A DNA stretch of 64,000 nucleotides from Nitrospirota bacterium. Lineage in GTDB: Bacteria > JACPQY01. Position numbers and translations under genes: made by a program. The stretch covers positions 248,001 through 312,000 of the forward strand of contig JACPAV010000003.1 of assembly GCA_016180645.1 (NCBI GenBank). The letters are read 5' to 3'. Positions 1 to 8,792 of this stretch are shown piece by piece. How positions within the stretch are numbered: the first letter of the stretch is position 1; each line of letters opens with the position of its first letter. The notes under the pieces are model-generated. The model was not told the DNA's origin, did no database searches, and worked only from the letters and a program-made list of their open reading frames with translations.

Positions 1-113
1 ACCGCCCCCGGAGCCACCACGGAGACGAAACGGGGCCCGAGCTTCTTCCCGAACGCGCCGCAGAGGATGGCTCCCGTCAAAGGGGCAAGAACGATCCAGA
101 TTTCGGGATGCAT
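1..113 (-). CDS. nuoL: NADH-quinone oxidoreductase subunit L, 5' end only
   Basis: Only the first 37 codons are present; the gene continues past the left edge. It begins with ATG at 113, two bases after the nuoK stop. The N-terminus reads MHPEIWIVLAPLTGAILCGA, a hydrophobic first helix followed by a GKKLGPR loop, as expected for the antiporter-like proton-pumping subunit of complex I. The call rests mainly on its position directly after nuoK in the conserved J-K-L order, plus this helix. The rest of the protein, including the long lateral helix, cannot be assessed. Confidence 0.8.
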   Translation of the reverse strand, partial: MHPEIWIVLAPLTGAILCGAFGKKLGPRFVSVVAPGA

Positions 114-115
114 CC

Positions 116-421
116 CTACCCCTTCAATTCCCGAACTTCATCCGCATTGGCTGTGCGAACCTGGTGGTAGATCGCCAACGTGGCCGCGAGCACGACCACG
201 GCTTCGGCGGCCGCGAGAAGGATGACAAAAATCGCCGCGACCTGACCTTCGAGTGGAACTCCTCGGAGCTTGGCTGCGGCCGCAAAGTTGAGCGCCGCCG
301 AATTCAAGATCAACTCGACCCCCATGAGCACACCGACCGCGTGCTTTCGGCGGATCACGCAGAATCCCCCAAGGAGAAACAGGCCGGCCGCCACCATCAT
401 GAAATGGTGAGGAGGGATCAC
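116..421 (-). CDS. nuoK: NADH-quinone oxidoreductase subunit K
   Basis: A 101-residue integral membrane subunit of respiratory complex I, the usual family length. Three membrane helices are visible (about residues 5-24, 29-50 and 61-85). The second has the family pattern GVLMGVELILNSAALNF with its buried glutamate, and a second glutamate lies in helix 3 (LLAAAEAVVV). Both acidic residues belong to the proton path in this family. The GTG start at 421 overlaps the nuoJ stop (GTGA), so translation is probably coupled. nuoL follows after two bases. Confidence 0.95.
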   Translation of the reverse strand: MIPPHHFMMVAAGLFLLGGFCVIRRKHAVGVLMGVELILNSAALNFAAAAKLRGVPLEGQVAAIFVILLAAAEAVVVLAATLAIYHQVRTANADEVRELKG

Positions 422-930
422 TCCGGTTTCCCTTCGGGGCGGAGCTCTTTGCGAACCAGTATGACGGCCCCCAAAAGCGTGATCACCATAACCAACGAGA
501 TCAGTTCGAAGGGAAAGAGATACTGTCCCACGAGGGCGTTTCCGATCTCTGCCGTTCCGGCATCGGTTTCGGGCCGGCTCCCGCCTGGAGGAAGCGCCCG
601 GGTCACGCGCCAGAGAACGAATCCGAGGCCCGCCATCACCAAAACGGCCGGGAACGTGGTCAGCGCACTACGAGAAACCTGGACATCATAGGAATGCCGC
701 GTGAGCATGACACCGAACAGCACCAGAATCTGGATGCCCCCAACGTAAACAAAGACCTGGACCCCCGCGAGGAATTCAGCCGACAACAGGATGTACAGGC
801 CGGCAACACCGGCGAAGGTTCCAAAGAGAGCGAACGCAGCTCGGACGATATTCCGACTGAAGACCACGACAGTCGCCGTTCCCAGTGTAAGTGCGACAAG
901 GGCAGAGAAAATGATCTGTTGCGCACTCAT
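418..930 (-). CDS. nuoJ: NADH-quinone oxidoreductase subunit J
   Basis: A 170-residue membrane subunit of complex I with five predicted helices. Helices 2-3 carry the family signature around residues 55-75 (LSAEFLAGVQVFVYVGGIQILVLF), the region of the pi-bulge in TM3. The C-terminus ends in a short charged tail. It is the first gene of the small nuoJKL unit seen here. The ATG at 930 lies about 30 bases downstream of a good sigma-70 promoter. The upstream nuoA-I genes are not next to it, so complex I genes must be split between loci in this genome. Confidence 0.93.
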   Translation of the reverse strand: MSAQQIIFSALVALTLGTATVVVFSRNIVRAAFALFGTFAGVAGLYILLSAEFLAGVQVFVYVGGIQILVLFGVMLTRHSYDVQVSRSALTTFPAVLVMAGLGFVLWRVTRALPPGGSRPETDAGTAEIGNALVGQYLFPFELISLVMVITLLGAVILVRKELRPEGKPE

Positions 931-962
931 TTCGGGATTGTCCGGGTCTTATGTCCGCGCGG

Positions 963-990
963 ATTATATCGGGGGAACCCCAAACGTCAA
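963..990 (-). promoter_or_regulatory. sigma-70 promoter for nuoJKL
   Basis: On the minus strand a TTGACG -35 (985-990) is followed after 16 bases by a perfect TATAAT -10 (963-968). Initiation near 956 would leave a leader of about 25 bases before the nuoJ ATG at 930. Placement and match quality are good; activity is inferred. Confidence 0.6.
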
Positions 991-1048
991 CCCACGTGGC
1001 TGACGCGCCGCGTCATTCCGGCGTGAATCCCAATCACCACTCCGATCG

Positions 1049-1077
1049 CCGTCCGTGTAGCGAAGCGAAGGGGACGG
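1049..1077. repeat. Hairpin element, copy 1
   Basis: CCGTCC (1049-1054) and GGACGG (1072-1077) form a 6-bp stem around a loop containing AGCGAAGCGAAGG. A related hairpin with 21 of 28 bases in common lies at 35216-35246 inside the tRNA cluster. This may be a small dispersed extragenic palindrome; two copies are thin evidence. Confidence 0.3.
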
Positions 1078-1251
1078 AGGATCGATTAAACTCAACGGGC
1101 TGATGGAGCATGCAAGCCGGCCACAACCGGAGCATCCGCGTGCTATGGGAAACATCACCTGTCCATCAGATTGCAAAGTTGCCTATTTATTCGGCACTCA
1201 CGGAAATCCCGTCCAGCCAAAGTGATGCGATCAACGTCCCGGTCTGGTTAT

Positions 1252-2127
1252 TCACAGTCTATCCACTTTTTCTGTGGAGAACTTCTTGGCTCTCCCCCAT
1301 AATTTTTCCCATTCGCTCGCCTTCAATCTTGAAATGTCGAGTCCCAACCGACTTGCTTCCGATTCCATGTATTGAAAACGCTGCACAAACCGATTGACCG
1401 TTCCATGAAGCGCCGATTCGCCGTCTACTCCCCAGAATCGACCCAGATTGATGAGCGTAAAGAAAAGATCTCCCAATTCCTCCTCGACACGACGCTTTTT
1501 CCCATGCTTCAATTCATGCTCAAGCTCGCCGAACTCCTCTTTCACCTTCCTGAGAACACCGCGTGAGTCCTTCCAATCGAAACCCAGCCGGGCCGCTTTC
1601 TCCGAAACTCGTCTTGCCCTCATCAGCGCAGGCAGCGCCCTCGGAACGGAGGCCATCACAGACCGACCGTTTCCCTCCCGCGCCTTGGTGCGAGCCCACT
1701 GCTTGAGAACTTGATTCGCGGTTCGGAGCCCGGTTCGTTTGAACACGTGTGGATGACGGCGAACCAATTTGCTCGACAGCGCATCGGCCACGTCGTCCAC
1801 ATCAAACCATTTCTTTTCCCACGCCATTTGAGACAGGAAAAACACCTGATATAGCAGATCTCCCAACTCCTCCTTGAGGCCTTCTCTCTCTGCTCGCGAC
1901 ACAGCGGTATGCACACTGCGCTTCCGGCCGCCTCTGTGATCCTGTTGTCCGCGGTGACGGGAAAATTGTTCCAAACACTCGACTACCTCATAAGCTTCCT
2001 CAACCACATAGGGGCGTAAAGAGGAAAAAGTCTGTTTTCGGTCCCACGGACATCCTCCCACCGTGCGGAGTCTCCGCGAAACACGCTTCAACTCCATCCA
2101 CGGATCGCGCTTCTTACGCCGCGACAT
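1252..2127 (-). CDS. mazG: MazG nucleoside triphosphate pyrophosphohydrolase
   Basis: A 291-residue all-alpha NTP pyrophosphohydrolase that splits (d)NTPs to NMP and PPi (house-cleaning, ppGpp turnover). Two tandem MazG repeats are visible. The first has the metal-binding pattern VVEEAYEVVE followed by KEELGDLLYQVFF; the second has KEEFGELEHEL followed by EEELGDLFFTLINL. This is the double-domain E. coli-type architecture. The start is taken as ATG at 2127 (MSRRKKRDPW); the frame is open further upstream, but that part lies inside lnt and reads as non-coding. It overlaps the lnt stop by 14 bases, so the two genes probably form one transcript. Confidence 0.9.
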   Translation of the reverse strand: MSRRKKRDPWMELKRVSRRLRTVGGCPWDRKQTFSSLRPYVVEEAYEVVECLEQFSRHRGQQDHRGGRKRSVHTAVSRAEREGLKEELGDLLYQVFFLSQMAWEKKWFDVDDVADALSSKLVRRHPHVFKRTGLRTANQVLKQWARTKAREGNGRSVMASVPRALPALMRARRVSEKAARLGFDWKDSRGVLRKVKEEFGELEHELKHGKKRRVEEELGDLFFTLINLGRFWGVDGESALHGTVNRFVQRFQYMESEASRLGLDISRLKASEWEKLWGRAKKFSTEKVDRL

Positions 2128-3640
2128 TCTTCCTCCGCCAGACGAACAGAAGGACAGTCGCCGCGACGCACATGTAGGCGAAGACGTCTCCGAAACGGAC
2201 GTAGAAAGTCCCCACGCCTTTGGTGCGGATTTCATTCAACAGGATTCCCTCTTTCTGGAGCGGCAACGTGCTCACGATCTTGCCGGTTGGCGCAATAAAT
2301 GCCGATATCCCGGTGTTGGCGGCTCTTGCCATATCGGTCCTTGCTTCGACGGCGCGGAATGCAGCCATAGCCAGATGTTGGTAGGGCGCGCTGGTCGGAC
2401 CGAACCACGCATCATTCGTTATGATGACCGCGAGGTTCGCCCCCTTGCGAAAAGCCTCTCGCGTAATCTCAGGGAATATGGATTCGTAGCAGATCAAAGG
2501 CGCCACCTTGAAGGGTTGGGCCTCCAAGAGTCTCATGTCGGTCGCCGATGAAAAGTTTCCCGCCACCGCGGATATTTTTTCGATGGGCAGCCACCGGGTG
2601 AGCGGCACGTACTCTCCGAACGGAACGAGATGCATCTTGTCGTATCGACCACCCACCTCCCCTTCGGCGGACATCACAAAGGCACTGTTGAAGAAAAATT
2701 CCATGCCTCCGGCCTGCCTGGCGCTCAGCGCCCCGAAGATCATCGTTACGCCGTGCGTGATCGCCATCTGCCTCAGGCTCAACTGGGCCTCGCCGCTCAG
2801 GTTGAAATAGTACGGCACCGAGGCTTCCGGCCAGATTACGATTTTCGCGCCGGCCGCCACCGCCTCCCGGATAAGCCGCTCGTAGATCTTGAGCGTTTCC
2901 TGTCGGTACCCGGGAGTCCATTTGACCGCCTGGTCGATGTTTCCTTGCAGAACCGCCGCTTTCACGGTCGGTCGATCGGACGCCAAAGCTTCAACGTGCC
3001 CGATGCGGACCCACCCGTACCCGTAGACCAGCGCCAGAATCACTCCGACACACAAGGCCTCCGCCCAGAGGGACCGTTTCTTCCCCGTGGCCCACCCTTG
3101 GTGTAGCAGGACGTTCACGGAAACCAGGAGAAAGGACACCCCATAGGGCCCGGTAATCTCCGAAATCTGGATCCACCGAACATGTTCGAACTGGCTGTAT
3201 CCAAGGATCATCCACGGGAAGCCGCCGAGGGGCACGTAGTTCTTCACCCATTCCAAGGCCGCCCACACCACCGGGAGTGCGACCAAACGAGCCCAGGCCG
3301 GATCGTCCTTGAGAGCGGACGCGAACCAGGTGAATACACCCACGACGAGCCCCAGCCATCCCGCCAGGAGGATCAGCGCAAGGAGGGCGATTGGAATGGC
3401 CACTCCTCCGTAGAACTCGAGCGTGTAAGGGATCCAGTAGATGATCGTGCACCAGGCGGCCGTCCCGAACAGCCATCCCCATCGAAACGCCTTCGCTCTC
3501 GGCATCCGATGGGCCAGGTCGAGCAGAGGCACCAGGCAAATCCACGCGAACCCCGCGTACCCGAACTTGGGGAAGGTCAGAAAGAACAGGAGCACGAACA
3601 GCATCCCGCTGACCCATTCCCGACCCAGGCGCCCCTTCAT
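2114..3640 (-). CDS. lnt: Apolipoprotein N-acyltransferase
   Basis: A 508-residue inner-membrane enzyme that adds the third acyl chain to diacylglyceryl-cysteine lipoproteins, the last step of lipoprotein maturation in diderm bacteria. An N-terminal block of membrane helices (residues 10-215) is followed by a periplasmic nitrilase-fold domain. The catalytic triad is visible as Glu272 (IWPEASVPYY), Lys335 (YDKMHLVPFGEY) and Cys384 (PLICYESIFPE). A last helix spans about 488-503. Length is normal. It lies after the ribosomal operon and overlaps mazG at its 3' end. Confidence 0.96.
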   Translation of the reverse strand: MKGRLGREWVSGMLFVLLFFLTFPKFGYAGFAWICLVPLLDLAHRMPRAKAFRWGWLFGTAAWCTIIYWIPYTLEFYGGVAIPIALLALILLAGWLGLVVGVFTWFASALKDDPAWARLVALPVVWAALEWVKNYVPLGGFPWMILGYSQFEHVRWIQISEITGPYGVSFLLVSVNVLLHQGWATGKKRSLWAEALCVGVILALVYGYGWVRIGHVEALASDRPTVKAAVLQGNIDQAVKWTPGYRQETLKIYERLIREAVAAGAKIVIWPEASVPYYFNLSGEAQLSLRQMAITHGVTMIFGALSARQAGGMEFFFNSAFVMSAEGEVGGRYDKMHLVPFGEYVPLTRWLPIEKISAVAGNFSSATDMRLLEAQPFKVAPLICYESIFPEITREAFRKGANLAVIITNDAWFGPTSAPYQHLAMAAFRAVEARTDMARAANTGISAFIAPTGKIVSTLPLQKEGILLNEIRTKGVGTFYVRFGDVFAYMCVAATVLLFVWRRKNVAA

Positions 3641-3780
3641 GCGTCAGCCTTCAGTTCAATGCCCAAGGACGAACCAGCCCCGTCGCCGAACAAGAACTTC
3701 CTTTCCCGGGGGTGGGATGAGATTGACGCGGTTGTCGCCGGAGGGGATGCAGCCCATGCGCACGGGGCTTGCGCACGGAG

Positions 3781-4197
3781 TTAGGCCGACTTCTTATCTT
3801 TCTTCTTGTCCTTCTCGGCCTGGTCGGGCTTGGCGGGAGGGGTGCGATCCACCAGTTCGAGGAGAGCCTGCGGGCTGTTGTCGCCCTGCCGGTTATCGAT
3901 CCGGAGGATTCGCGTGTAGCCGCCCGGACGGGAGGAATATCGCTTGGCCAGATCGGAGAATACTTTCGTGGTCGCCTCCTTGCTTCGGAGCGCGGAGAAG
4001 GCCAGCCGCCGGGCATGAAGGTCTCCACGTTTGCCCCACGTGATCGCTTTCTCGGCGAGCCGTCGCACTTCCTTCGCCTTGGCCACGCTGATGTGGAGAC
4101 CCTCGTGGAGGAGCAGCGAGACCGTCAGATTCCGGAGCATGGCAAGACGGTGCGACGTGGGCCGTCTCAGCTTGCGATGTCCTACGCGATGCCGCAT
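3781..4197 (-). CDS. rplQ: 50S ribosomal protein L17
   Basis: A 138-residue large-subunit protein and the last gene of the alpha block, as in most bacteria. The N-terminus MRHRVGHRKLRRPTSHRLAM is the diagnostic L17 start, and the core ends near residue 117 (LLELVDRTPP). A lysine-rich tail (KDKKKDKKSA) follows. There are 14 bases between the rpoA stop and this ATG. No clear terminator was found in the 140 bases downstream before lnt. Confidence 0.97.
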   Translation of the reverse strand: MRHRVGHRKLRRPTSHRLAMLRNLTVSLLLHEGLHISVAKAKEVRRLAEKAITWGKRGDLHARRLAFSALRSKEATTKVFSDLAKRYSSRPGGYTRILRIDNRQGDNSPQALLELVDRTPPAKPDQAEKDKKKDKKSA

Positions 4198-4211
4198 GTC
4201 CGGTCGACTTT

Positions 4212-5240
4212 CTAGTTCCCCGCCGCCTGCATTTCCATCGGAGAAGCGGACTCCACCATCATCTCGGTTCCGGGAATTTTCATTCCGAGCGAGAGTCCCA
4301 TGCCCGAGAGGATTTCCTTGATCTCATTCAACGATTTCCGGCCGAAGTTCTTGTGCTTCAAGAGCTCCTCTTCCGTCTTCTGGACGAGTTCGCTGATATA
4401 CCGGATGTTGGCCTGCTTGAGGCAGTTCGCCGACCGGACGGTGAGCTCGAGTTCATTGATGCTCTTCGAGAGGCTCATCATATATTGTGAGCTCTGGCTG
4501 TCCGTGTCATTGCCCTTCTTGGACCCAAGGTCCTTTTCTTCAAACGTAATAAAAACAGCCAACTGCTCCTTGAGGATTTTGGCCGCGTAGGCGATAGCTT
4601 CCTCCGGCTTGAGGCTGCCGTCCGTGGTCACCTCCAGGGTCAGGCGGTCATAGTCCGTCCGCTGGCCCACGCGCGCCGGTGTAACCGTAAAATTTACCTT
4701 CTCGATCGGCGTATAGATCGCATCGAGTTGGATCGTCCCGATCGCCTGAGTCTGCTTCTTCATGACCTCGGCCGGCAGGTAGCCGCGTCCCATCTGCATT
4801 TCGAGCTCCATTTCGAGTTTCCCGCCCTTATCGAGCGTGGCGATATGCTGTTCCGGGCTGAGAATTTCCACGGAGGAATCGACCTCGATCTGCTTCGCGG
4901 TGACTTCACCCGGACCCGACGCCTTGAGGCGCCCGATCTTGGTCTCCGACGTGTGCATCTTGAGTTGGATGCCCTTCAGGTTGAGCACCAAATCCGTCAC
5001 GTCCTCCACCACGCCCGGGATGGTGGAAAATTCATGCAGCACGCCTTGAAGACGGATCGCGGTGATGGAAGCCCCTTGAAGGGACGAAAGCAGAACGCGC
5101 CGGAGGGAGTTCCCCAGCGTGATCCCAAACCCTTTCTCCAGGGGTTCCACGACGAATTTGCCGTACCGGTCGGTCAGCGTCTTGTCGTCCGCCACCATGC
5201 CTTTCGGCTTGATGAGTTCTGTCCAGTTCCTCTCGATCAT
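4212..5240 (-). CDS. rpoA: RNA polymerase subunit alpha
   Basis: A 342-residue scaffold subunit that dimerises to nucleate RNA polymerase assembly. The N-terminal domain has [15 protein letters not shown], typical of the dimer interface and beta contact. The C-terminal domain (about 250-325) carries [12 protein letters not shown], with the arginine that contacts UP-element DNA, and the helix-hairpin-helix [12 protein letters not shown]. The linker is short. It sits in the standard rpsM-rpsK-rpsD-rpoA-rplQ order. Confidence 0.98.
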   Translation of the reverse strand: MIERNWTELIKPKGMVADDKTLTDRYGKFVVEPLEKGFGITLGNSLRRVLLSSLQGASITAIRLQGVLHEFSTIPGVVEDVTDLVLNLKGIQLKMHTSETKIGRLKASGPGEVTAKQIEVDSSVEILSPEQHIATLDKGGKLEMELEMQMGRGYLPAEVMKKQTQAIGTIQLDAIYTPIEKVNFTVTPARVGQRTDYDRLTLEVTTDGSLKPEEAIAYAAKILKEQLAVFITFEEKDLGSKKGNDTDSQSSQYMMSLSKSINELELTVRSANCLKQANIRYISELVQKTEEELLKHKNFGRKSLNEIKEILSGMGLSLGMKIPGTEMMVESASPMEMQAAGN

Positions 5241-5270
5241 GCTGAGCCTCCTTTGTCCGCCTCGGCGGGC

Positions 5271-5897
5271 CTACCGTGAATAAAATTCGACGACATGCTG
5301 CTCTTCGAAGGTTTCCGAAATGTGCTCTCTTCGGGGCAGTTCCTTCACACGTCCCACCCGCTTGTCCTTGTCGCTCTCGAGCCAGTCGGGCACCGTCTTC
5401 CGAGTGGAGAACTCCACCGCTTCCCCCCACAGGGGCATCTCGCGGCTTCCATCCCGGATCCGAATGACATCCCCTTCTCGGACGAGATAGGACGGCGCGC
5501 TGACCTTGCGATCATTGACCAGGATGTGACCGTGCGTCACCACCTGCCGCCCCTGATTTCTCGTCTTGGCGAATCCCAGACGAAAGAGCACATTGTCCAG
5601 CCTCCGCTCCAAAAGCATCAGGAGCGTTTCCCCGGTCACACCTTTCTTCCTCAGTGCGTCCCTGAAAAACTTTCGGAATTGGCGCTCCATCATTCCGTAG
5701 GACCGCTTCATCTTCTGTTTCTCCCGGAGGCGGATGCCGTAGTCCGTCGCCTTGAGCCGGGATTGCCCGTGTTGCCCGGGCGGATAGGGGCGCCTTTCGT
5801 ACGAGCACTTGTCCGTGTAGCAGCGATCCCCCTTGAAGAACAGCTTCACACCCTCGCGGCGGCAGATGCGGCAAACGGATCCCGTTGTGCGTGCCAT
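5271..5897 (-). CDS. rpsD: 30S ribosomal protein S4 (zinc-binding form)
   Basis: A 208-residue primary 16S-binding protein and assembly initiator. The N-terminus keeps four cysteines (Cys9, Cys12, Cys26, Cys31; C-x2-C-x13-C-x4-C), so this is the zinc-containing C+ form. The S4 RNA-binding domain follows around residues 95-160 (RRLDNVLFRLGFAKTRNQGRQ). It starts three bases after the rpsK stop and is cotranscribed with rpoA. Confidence 0.98.
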   Translation of the reverse strand: MARTTGSVCRICRREGVKLFFKGDRCYTDKCSYERRPYPPGQHGQSRLKATDYGIRLREKQKMKRSYGMMERQFRKFFRDALRKKGVTGETLLMLLERRLDNVLFRLGFAKTRNQGRQVVTHGHILVNDRKVSAPSYLVREGDVIRIRDGSREMPLWGEAVEFSTRKTVPDWLESDKDKRVGRVKELPRREHISETFEEQHVVEFYSR

Positions 5898-5900
5898 GGG

Positions 5901-6449
5901 CTAGACCCTCCTCCGCTTCGGCGCGCGGCAGCCGTTGTGGGGAATGGGGGTCACGTCCTTGATGTAAAGAACGTGGAGACCGGCCATCTGAAGGCCCTGG
6001 ACCGCCGCTTCCCGGCCCGGGCCCGGCCCTTTGACAAGGACGGAGACTCTGCGCAGCCCGTGGTCCATGGCCTTCCGACCCGCCACTTCGGCTGCTTTGG
6101 TGGCTGCGTACGGGGTGCCTTTCTTGGTGCCGGAAAAGCCGGCCGTTCCCCCGCTCGCCCAACTGAGCACATTTCCCTGGGGATCCGTCAGGGTCACCAG
6201 AGTATTGTTGAACGTCACGTTGATGTGGGCCACGCCGGCGGGAACGTTCTTCTTCCCTTTTTTCTTCCGTCGGGGAGCCGGCGCACCCTCGGGGGCTGCC
6301 GCCTTCTCCCCGGCCTCAGCCTGGCCGGGTGCATCCGGTGAGCCGGATTTCCGGCCCGCTCCCGATGCCTTTTTTTCCGCCGCTTCCGGCCTGGACCCTT
6401 TCTCGGCCTTATCGGTCTTCTTCGGTTTTTCAGCCTTTTCTTCAGCCAT
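5901..6449 (-). CDS. rpsK: 30S ribosomal protein S11 with long N-terminal extension
   Basis: A platform protein of the small subunit. The conserved core begins near residue 68 ([18 protein letters not shown]) and ends in the typical basic tail CRAPKRRRV. The start is ATG at 6449, giving 182 residues against about 129 in most bacteria. The extra 50-60 residues are a low-complexity Lys/Glu/Ala/Pro stretch ([19 protein letters not shown]). The frame continues upstream, but those residues overlap rpsM and do not look like protein. The gap after rpsM is 59 bases. Confidence 0.95.
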   Translation of the reverse strand: MAEEKAEKPKKTDKAEKGSRPEAAEKKASGAGRKSGSPDAPGQAEAGEKAAAPEGAPAPRRKKKGKKNVPAGVAHINVTFNNTLVTLTDPQGNVLSWASGGTAGFSGTKKGTPYAATKAAEVAGRKAMDHGLRRVSVLVKGPGPGREAAVQGLQMAGLHVLYIKDVTPIPHNGCRAPKRRRV

Positions 6450-6508
6450 GATTTCTCCGGTCGGCCGTCCCTCCCGCCTCTGCGGCAGGATTTCAGCCGA
6501 AATGTTCC

Positions 6509-6898
6509 CTATCCTTTCTTCGAGCCCCTCGGCTTGCCGCGTCCTGCCACGGTCTTTCGGGGACCGCGTCGAGTTCGCGCGTTGGTACGCGTTCTTTGAC
6601 CGCGAACCGGCAGGCTGCGCATGTGCCGCAGGCCCCTCCAGCATCTCAAATCGATGAGCCGCTTGATGTTCATTCCCTCTTCGCGCCGCAGGTCGCCCTC
6701 CACTTTGTAGCCCGTTTCGATCATATGACGGATCCGCGCGATGTCTTCACCGCTCAACTCCCTCATCCGCTTGTTGGGATCCACCTTCGCAGCCGCCAAA
6801 ATATCGGCGGAAAGTTTCGGTCCGATTCCGTAAATGTAACCCAACGCGACTTCCACGCGCTTGGCGTCAGGCAACTCCACTCCAGCGATACGAGCCAT
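6509..6898 (-). CDS. rpsM: 30S ribosomal protein S13
   Basis: A 129-residue head protein contacting the P-site tRNA and, via bridges B1a/b, the 50S subunit. Typical features are [21 protein letters not shown] at the start, the helix-two-turn-helix region, and a basic C-terminal tail with [13 protein letters not shown]. It follows rpmJ in the alpha block. Confidence 0.97.
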   Translation of the reverse strand: MARIAGVELPDAKRVEVALGYIYGIGPKLSADILAAAKVDPNKRMRELSGEDIARIRHMIETGYKVEGDLRREEGMNIKRLIDLRCWRGLRHMRSLPVRGQRTRTNARTRRGPRKTVAGRGKPRGSKKG

Positions 6899-6904
6899 TC
6901 CGAT

Positions 6905-7018
6905 TTACCCCTGTCGTTGTTTATGTTTTGGGTTCGAGCAAATCACCCGGAGGACATTCCGGCGTTTCACGATCTTGCATTTCTGGCAGATCTTTTTCAC
7001 GGAAGCCCGGACCTTCAT
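6905..7018 (-). CDS. rpmJ: 50S ribosomal protein L36 (zinc-binding form)
   Basis: A 37-residue protein beginning [20 protein letters not shown], the diagnostic L36 N-terminus. The zinc ligands C11, C14, C27 and H32 (C-x2-C-x12-C-x4-H) are all present, so it is the C+ form. It lies between infA (10 bases upstream) and rpsM (6 bases downstream), its classical place. Confidence 0.97.
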   Translation of the reverse strand: MKVRASVKKICQKCKIVKRRNVLRVICSNPKHKQRQG

Positions 7019-7028
7019 CTTCGGCTCC

Positions 7029-7247
7029 TCAAGACTGCCTTCCAATAATGCGACCCCGCGTCAAGTCATACGGGGACATATCGATGACCACCTGATCGCC
7101 CGGAAGAATCTTGATGTAATGGAGGCGCATTTTTCCGGACATGTAGGCCAGAACCTCCTGGCCGGTTTCCAATTGCACGCGAAACATGGTGTTGGGAAGC
7201 GCCTCTTTGACCGTACCCATAAGTTGAATGCCCTCAACCTTAGCCAT
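7029..7247 (-). CDS. infA: Translation initiation factor IF-1
   Basis: A 72-residue single OB-fold protein that blocks the ribosomal A site during initiation. It shows the family stretch [20 protein letters not shown] and [18 protein letters not shown]. The N-terminal residues ([13 protein letters not shown]) differ somewhat from the usual KEDVIEMEG but align in length. The start overlaps the map stop as TAATG, so translation is coupled. Confidence 0.96.
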   Translation of the reverse strand: MAKVEGIQLMGTVKEALPNTMFRVQLETGQEVLAYMSGKMRLHYIKILPGDQVVIDMSPYDLTRGRIIGRQS

Positions 7248-8092
7248 TACCTCGGAACCTGAGTCAGAATCTCCGGCCCGTTGCTCGTGATCGCCACCGT
7301 ATGTTCAAAATGGGCCGAGAGGCTACCATCTTTGGTCCGAACTGTCCAGCCGTCCGGCTCCACGCGCACCTCGCTGCCTCCCGCATTCACCATCGGTTCG
7401 ATCGCCAGCACGAGACCCTCGGTCAAGGGGACACCCTTCCCGGCCTGCCCGTAGTTCGGCACCTGGGGGTCTTCGTGGAGTTGGCGCCCGATCCCGTGGC
7501 CCACGAACTCCCGCACCACCGAGTACCCTCGCTCCTCCACGTAGGCCTGGATGGTATGCGAGATGTCGAACAGTCGATTGCCCGTGCGCGCCTTCTCAAT
7601 TCCCCTGTAGAGCGATTCACGCGTCGAGTCCACCAGCCGGCGGATCTCGTCCGAGACCTCGCCGATGATGTAGGTAAACGCCATGTCAGCATAGAAGCCG
7701 TTGTGGATCAGCCCACAGTCAACTCCTACGATGTCCCCGGCCGTAACTTTCTTGTTCCGATTGGGAATTCCGTGAACGACTTCGTCGTTGATCGACACGC
7801 AAAGGGAGGCCGGGTATCCCCGGTAGCCCTTGAACGCCGGCTTGGCCTTGTGCTTCACGATCCAGTTCTCCGTCTCGCGGTCCAGATCAAAAGTCGATAC
7901 CCCTTCCTTGACCCACTGTCCCAGCTCTTGGAAAAGCTCGGAAAGGAGCCGGCATCCGTCTCCGATGACTTTCAACTCATCCTTTGATTTCAGATCAATC
8001 ACCGGAATACCTCGAAAACGATCCCGCCTTCCCCGGACCGACCCAACCGGCGCGGACACGCGCTCCCTGCCGGCGATTTCCTGGTTTTCCAT
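7247..8092 (-). CDS. map: Type I methionine aminopeptidase
   Basis: This enzyme removes the initiator methionine from nascent proteins and needs two divalent metals. The five metal ligands of the pita-bread fold are seen in order: D (GVDCG), D (YADMAFT), H ([19 protein letters not shown]), E (AIEPMV) and E (HFEHTVAI). At 281 residues it is about 30 longer than the minimal enzyme. The extra N-terminal stretch ([18 protein letters not shown]) is basic and may be ribosome-contacting or simply an early start; the catalytic core begins near residue 36. Position between adk and infA is standard for the spc block. Confidence 0.96.
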   Translation of the reverse strand: MENQEIAGRERVSAPVGSVRGRRDRFRGIPVIDLKSKDELKVIGDGCRLLSELFQELGQWVKEGVSTFDLDRETENWIVKHKAKPAFKGYRGYPASLCVSINDEVVHGIPNRNKKVTAGDIVGVDCGLIHNGFYADMAFTYIIGEVSDEIRRLVDSTRESLYRGIEKARTGNRLFDISHTIQAYVEERGYSVVREFVGHGIGRQLHEDPQVPNYGQAGKGVPLTEGLVLAIEPMVNAGGSEVRVEPDGWTVRTKDGSLSAHFEHTVAITSNGPEILTQVPR

Positions 8093-8110
8093 GCCGTTCC
8101 GTCAAACCCA

Positions 8111-8785
8111 TCACGACGCGGCGGCTTCGGCCTTCGGCGCTCGCCCCGCCATGATCTCGACCAATTTCGCCTGAACCGAATCGATGGGGCCGTCGCCGTC
8201 CAACCGTCTCAAAATCCCCGAGGCTCCGTAGTATTCGGCCAGAGGCTCGGTGCTCTCCCGGTACACCTTGAGTCGTTCCCGGATCACATCTTCGCGATCG
8301 TCACTCCTCTGAATAATCTCCGCCGCGCACTTCTCGCATTCGGCTCCCTTTGCCGACGGTTTGTAGAGGATGTGGTACTCGGCTCCGCATGCCTTGCAGA
8401 CACGCCGACCCGTCAGGCGCTTCACCAGAGCCTCCTCGTTCACCTCGATCAGCATGACAAAATCCAACGGCCTCCCAATACCCTTCAGCATGGAATCCAA
8501 GGCCTCCGCCTGCGCGGTGTTTCTTGGAAATCCGTCGAGGATAAAACCCTGCGCGCAGTCCGATCGCTTGAGCCGCTCTTCGATGATACCGACGACGATT
8601 CCATCCCGGACGAGTTGGCCGCGATCCATGTACATCTTGGCCTCAACGCCGAGCCTTGAACGCCGTTTGACGGCATCCCGCAACATGTCGCCCGTGGAAA
8701 CCTGGGGCACGGAGTATTTGGCCGACAGCATCTTGCTTTGCGTCCCCTTCCCGGCACCCGGCGGTCCCATCATCACCAGATTCAA
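8111..8785 (-). CDS. adk: Adenylate kinase, zinc-LID type
   Basis: Interconverts ATP + AMP and 2 ADP. The P-loop GPPGAGKGT is at residues 7-15, the AMP-binding DGFPRN near 84, and the LID domain carries CKAC plus CEKC, a four-cysteine zinc site found in the long LID form. At 224 residues it is slightly long because of an Ala-rich tail (APKAEAAAS). The start lies seven bases after the secY stop, as in many spc operons. Confidence 0.97.
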   Translation of the reverse strand: MNLVMMGPPGAGKGTQSKMLSAKYSVPQVSTGDMLRDAVKRRSRLGVEAKMYMDRGQLVRDGIVVGIIEERLKRSDCAQGFILDGFPRNTAQAEALDSMLKGIGRPLDFVMLIEVNEEALVKRLTGRRVCKACGAEYHILYKPSAKGAECEKCAAEIIQRSDDREDVIRERLKVYRESTEPLAEYYGASGILRRLDGDGPIDSVQAKLVEIMAGRAPKAEAAAS

Positions 8786-8792
8786 TCCGCAC

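Larger units (their letters stand above)
931..1251. other. Intergenic region between mazG and nuoJ
   Basis: About 320 bases with no convincing gene on either strand. It holds the nuoJ promoter at 963-990 and a hairpin-forming stretch at 1049-1077. No clear T-tailed terminator for mazG is visible. Confidence 0.5.

Noticed and set aside
3656-3757. 33-codon minus-strand frame (MGCIPSGDNRVNLIPPPGKE...) between rplQ and lnt
   Set aside because: No ribosome binding site and no recognisable family; it is short enough to arise by chance in GC-rich DNA.
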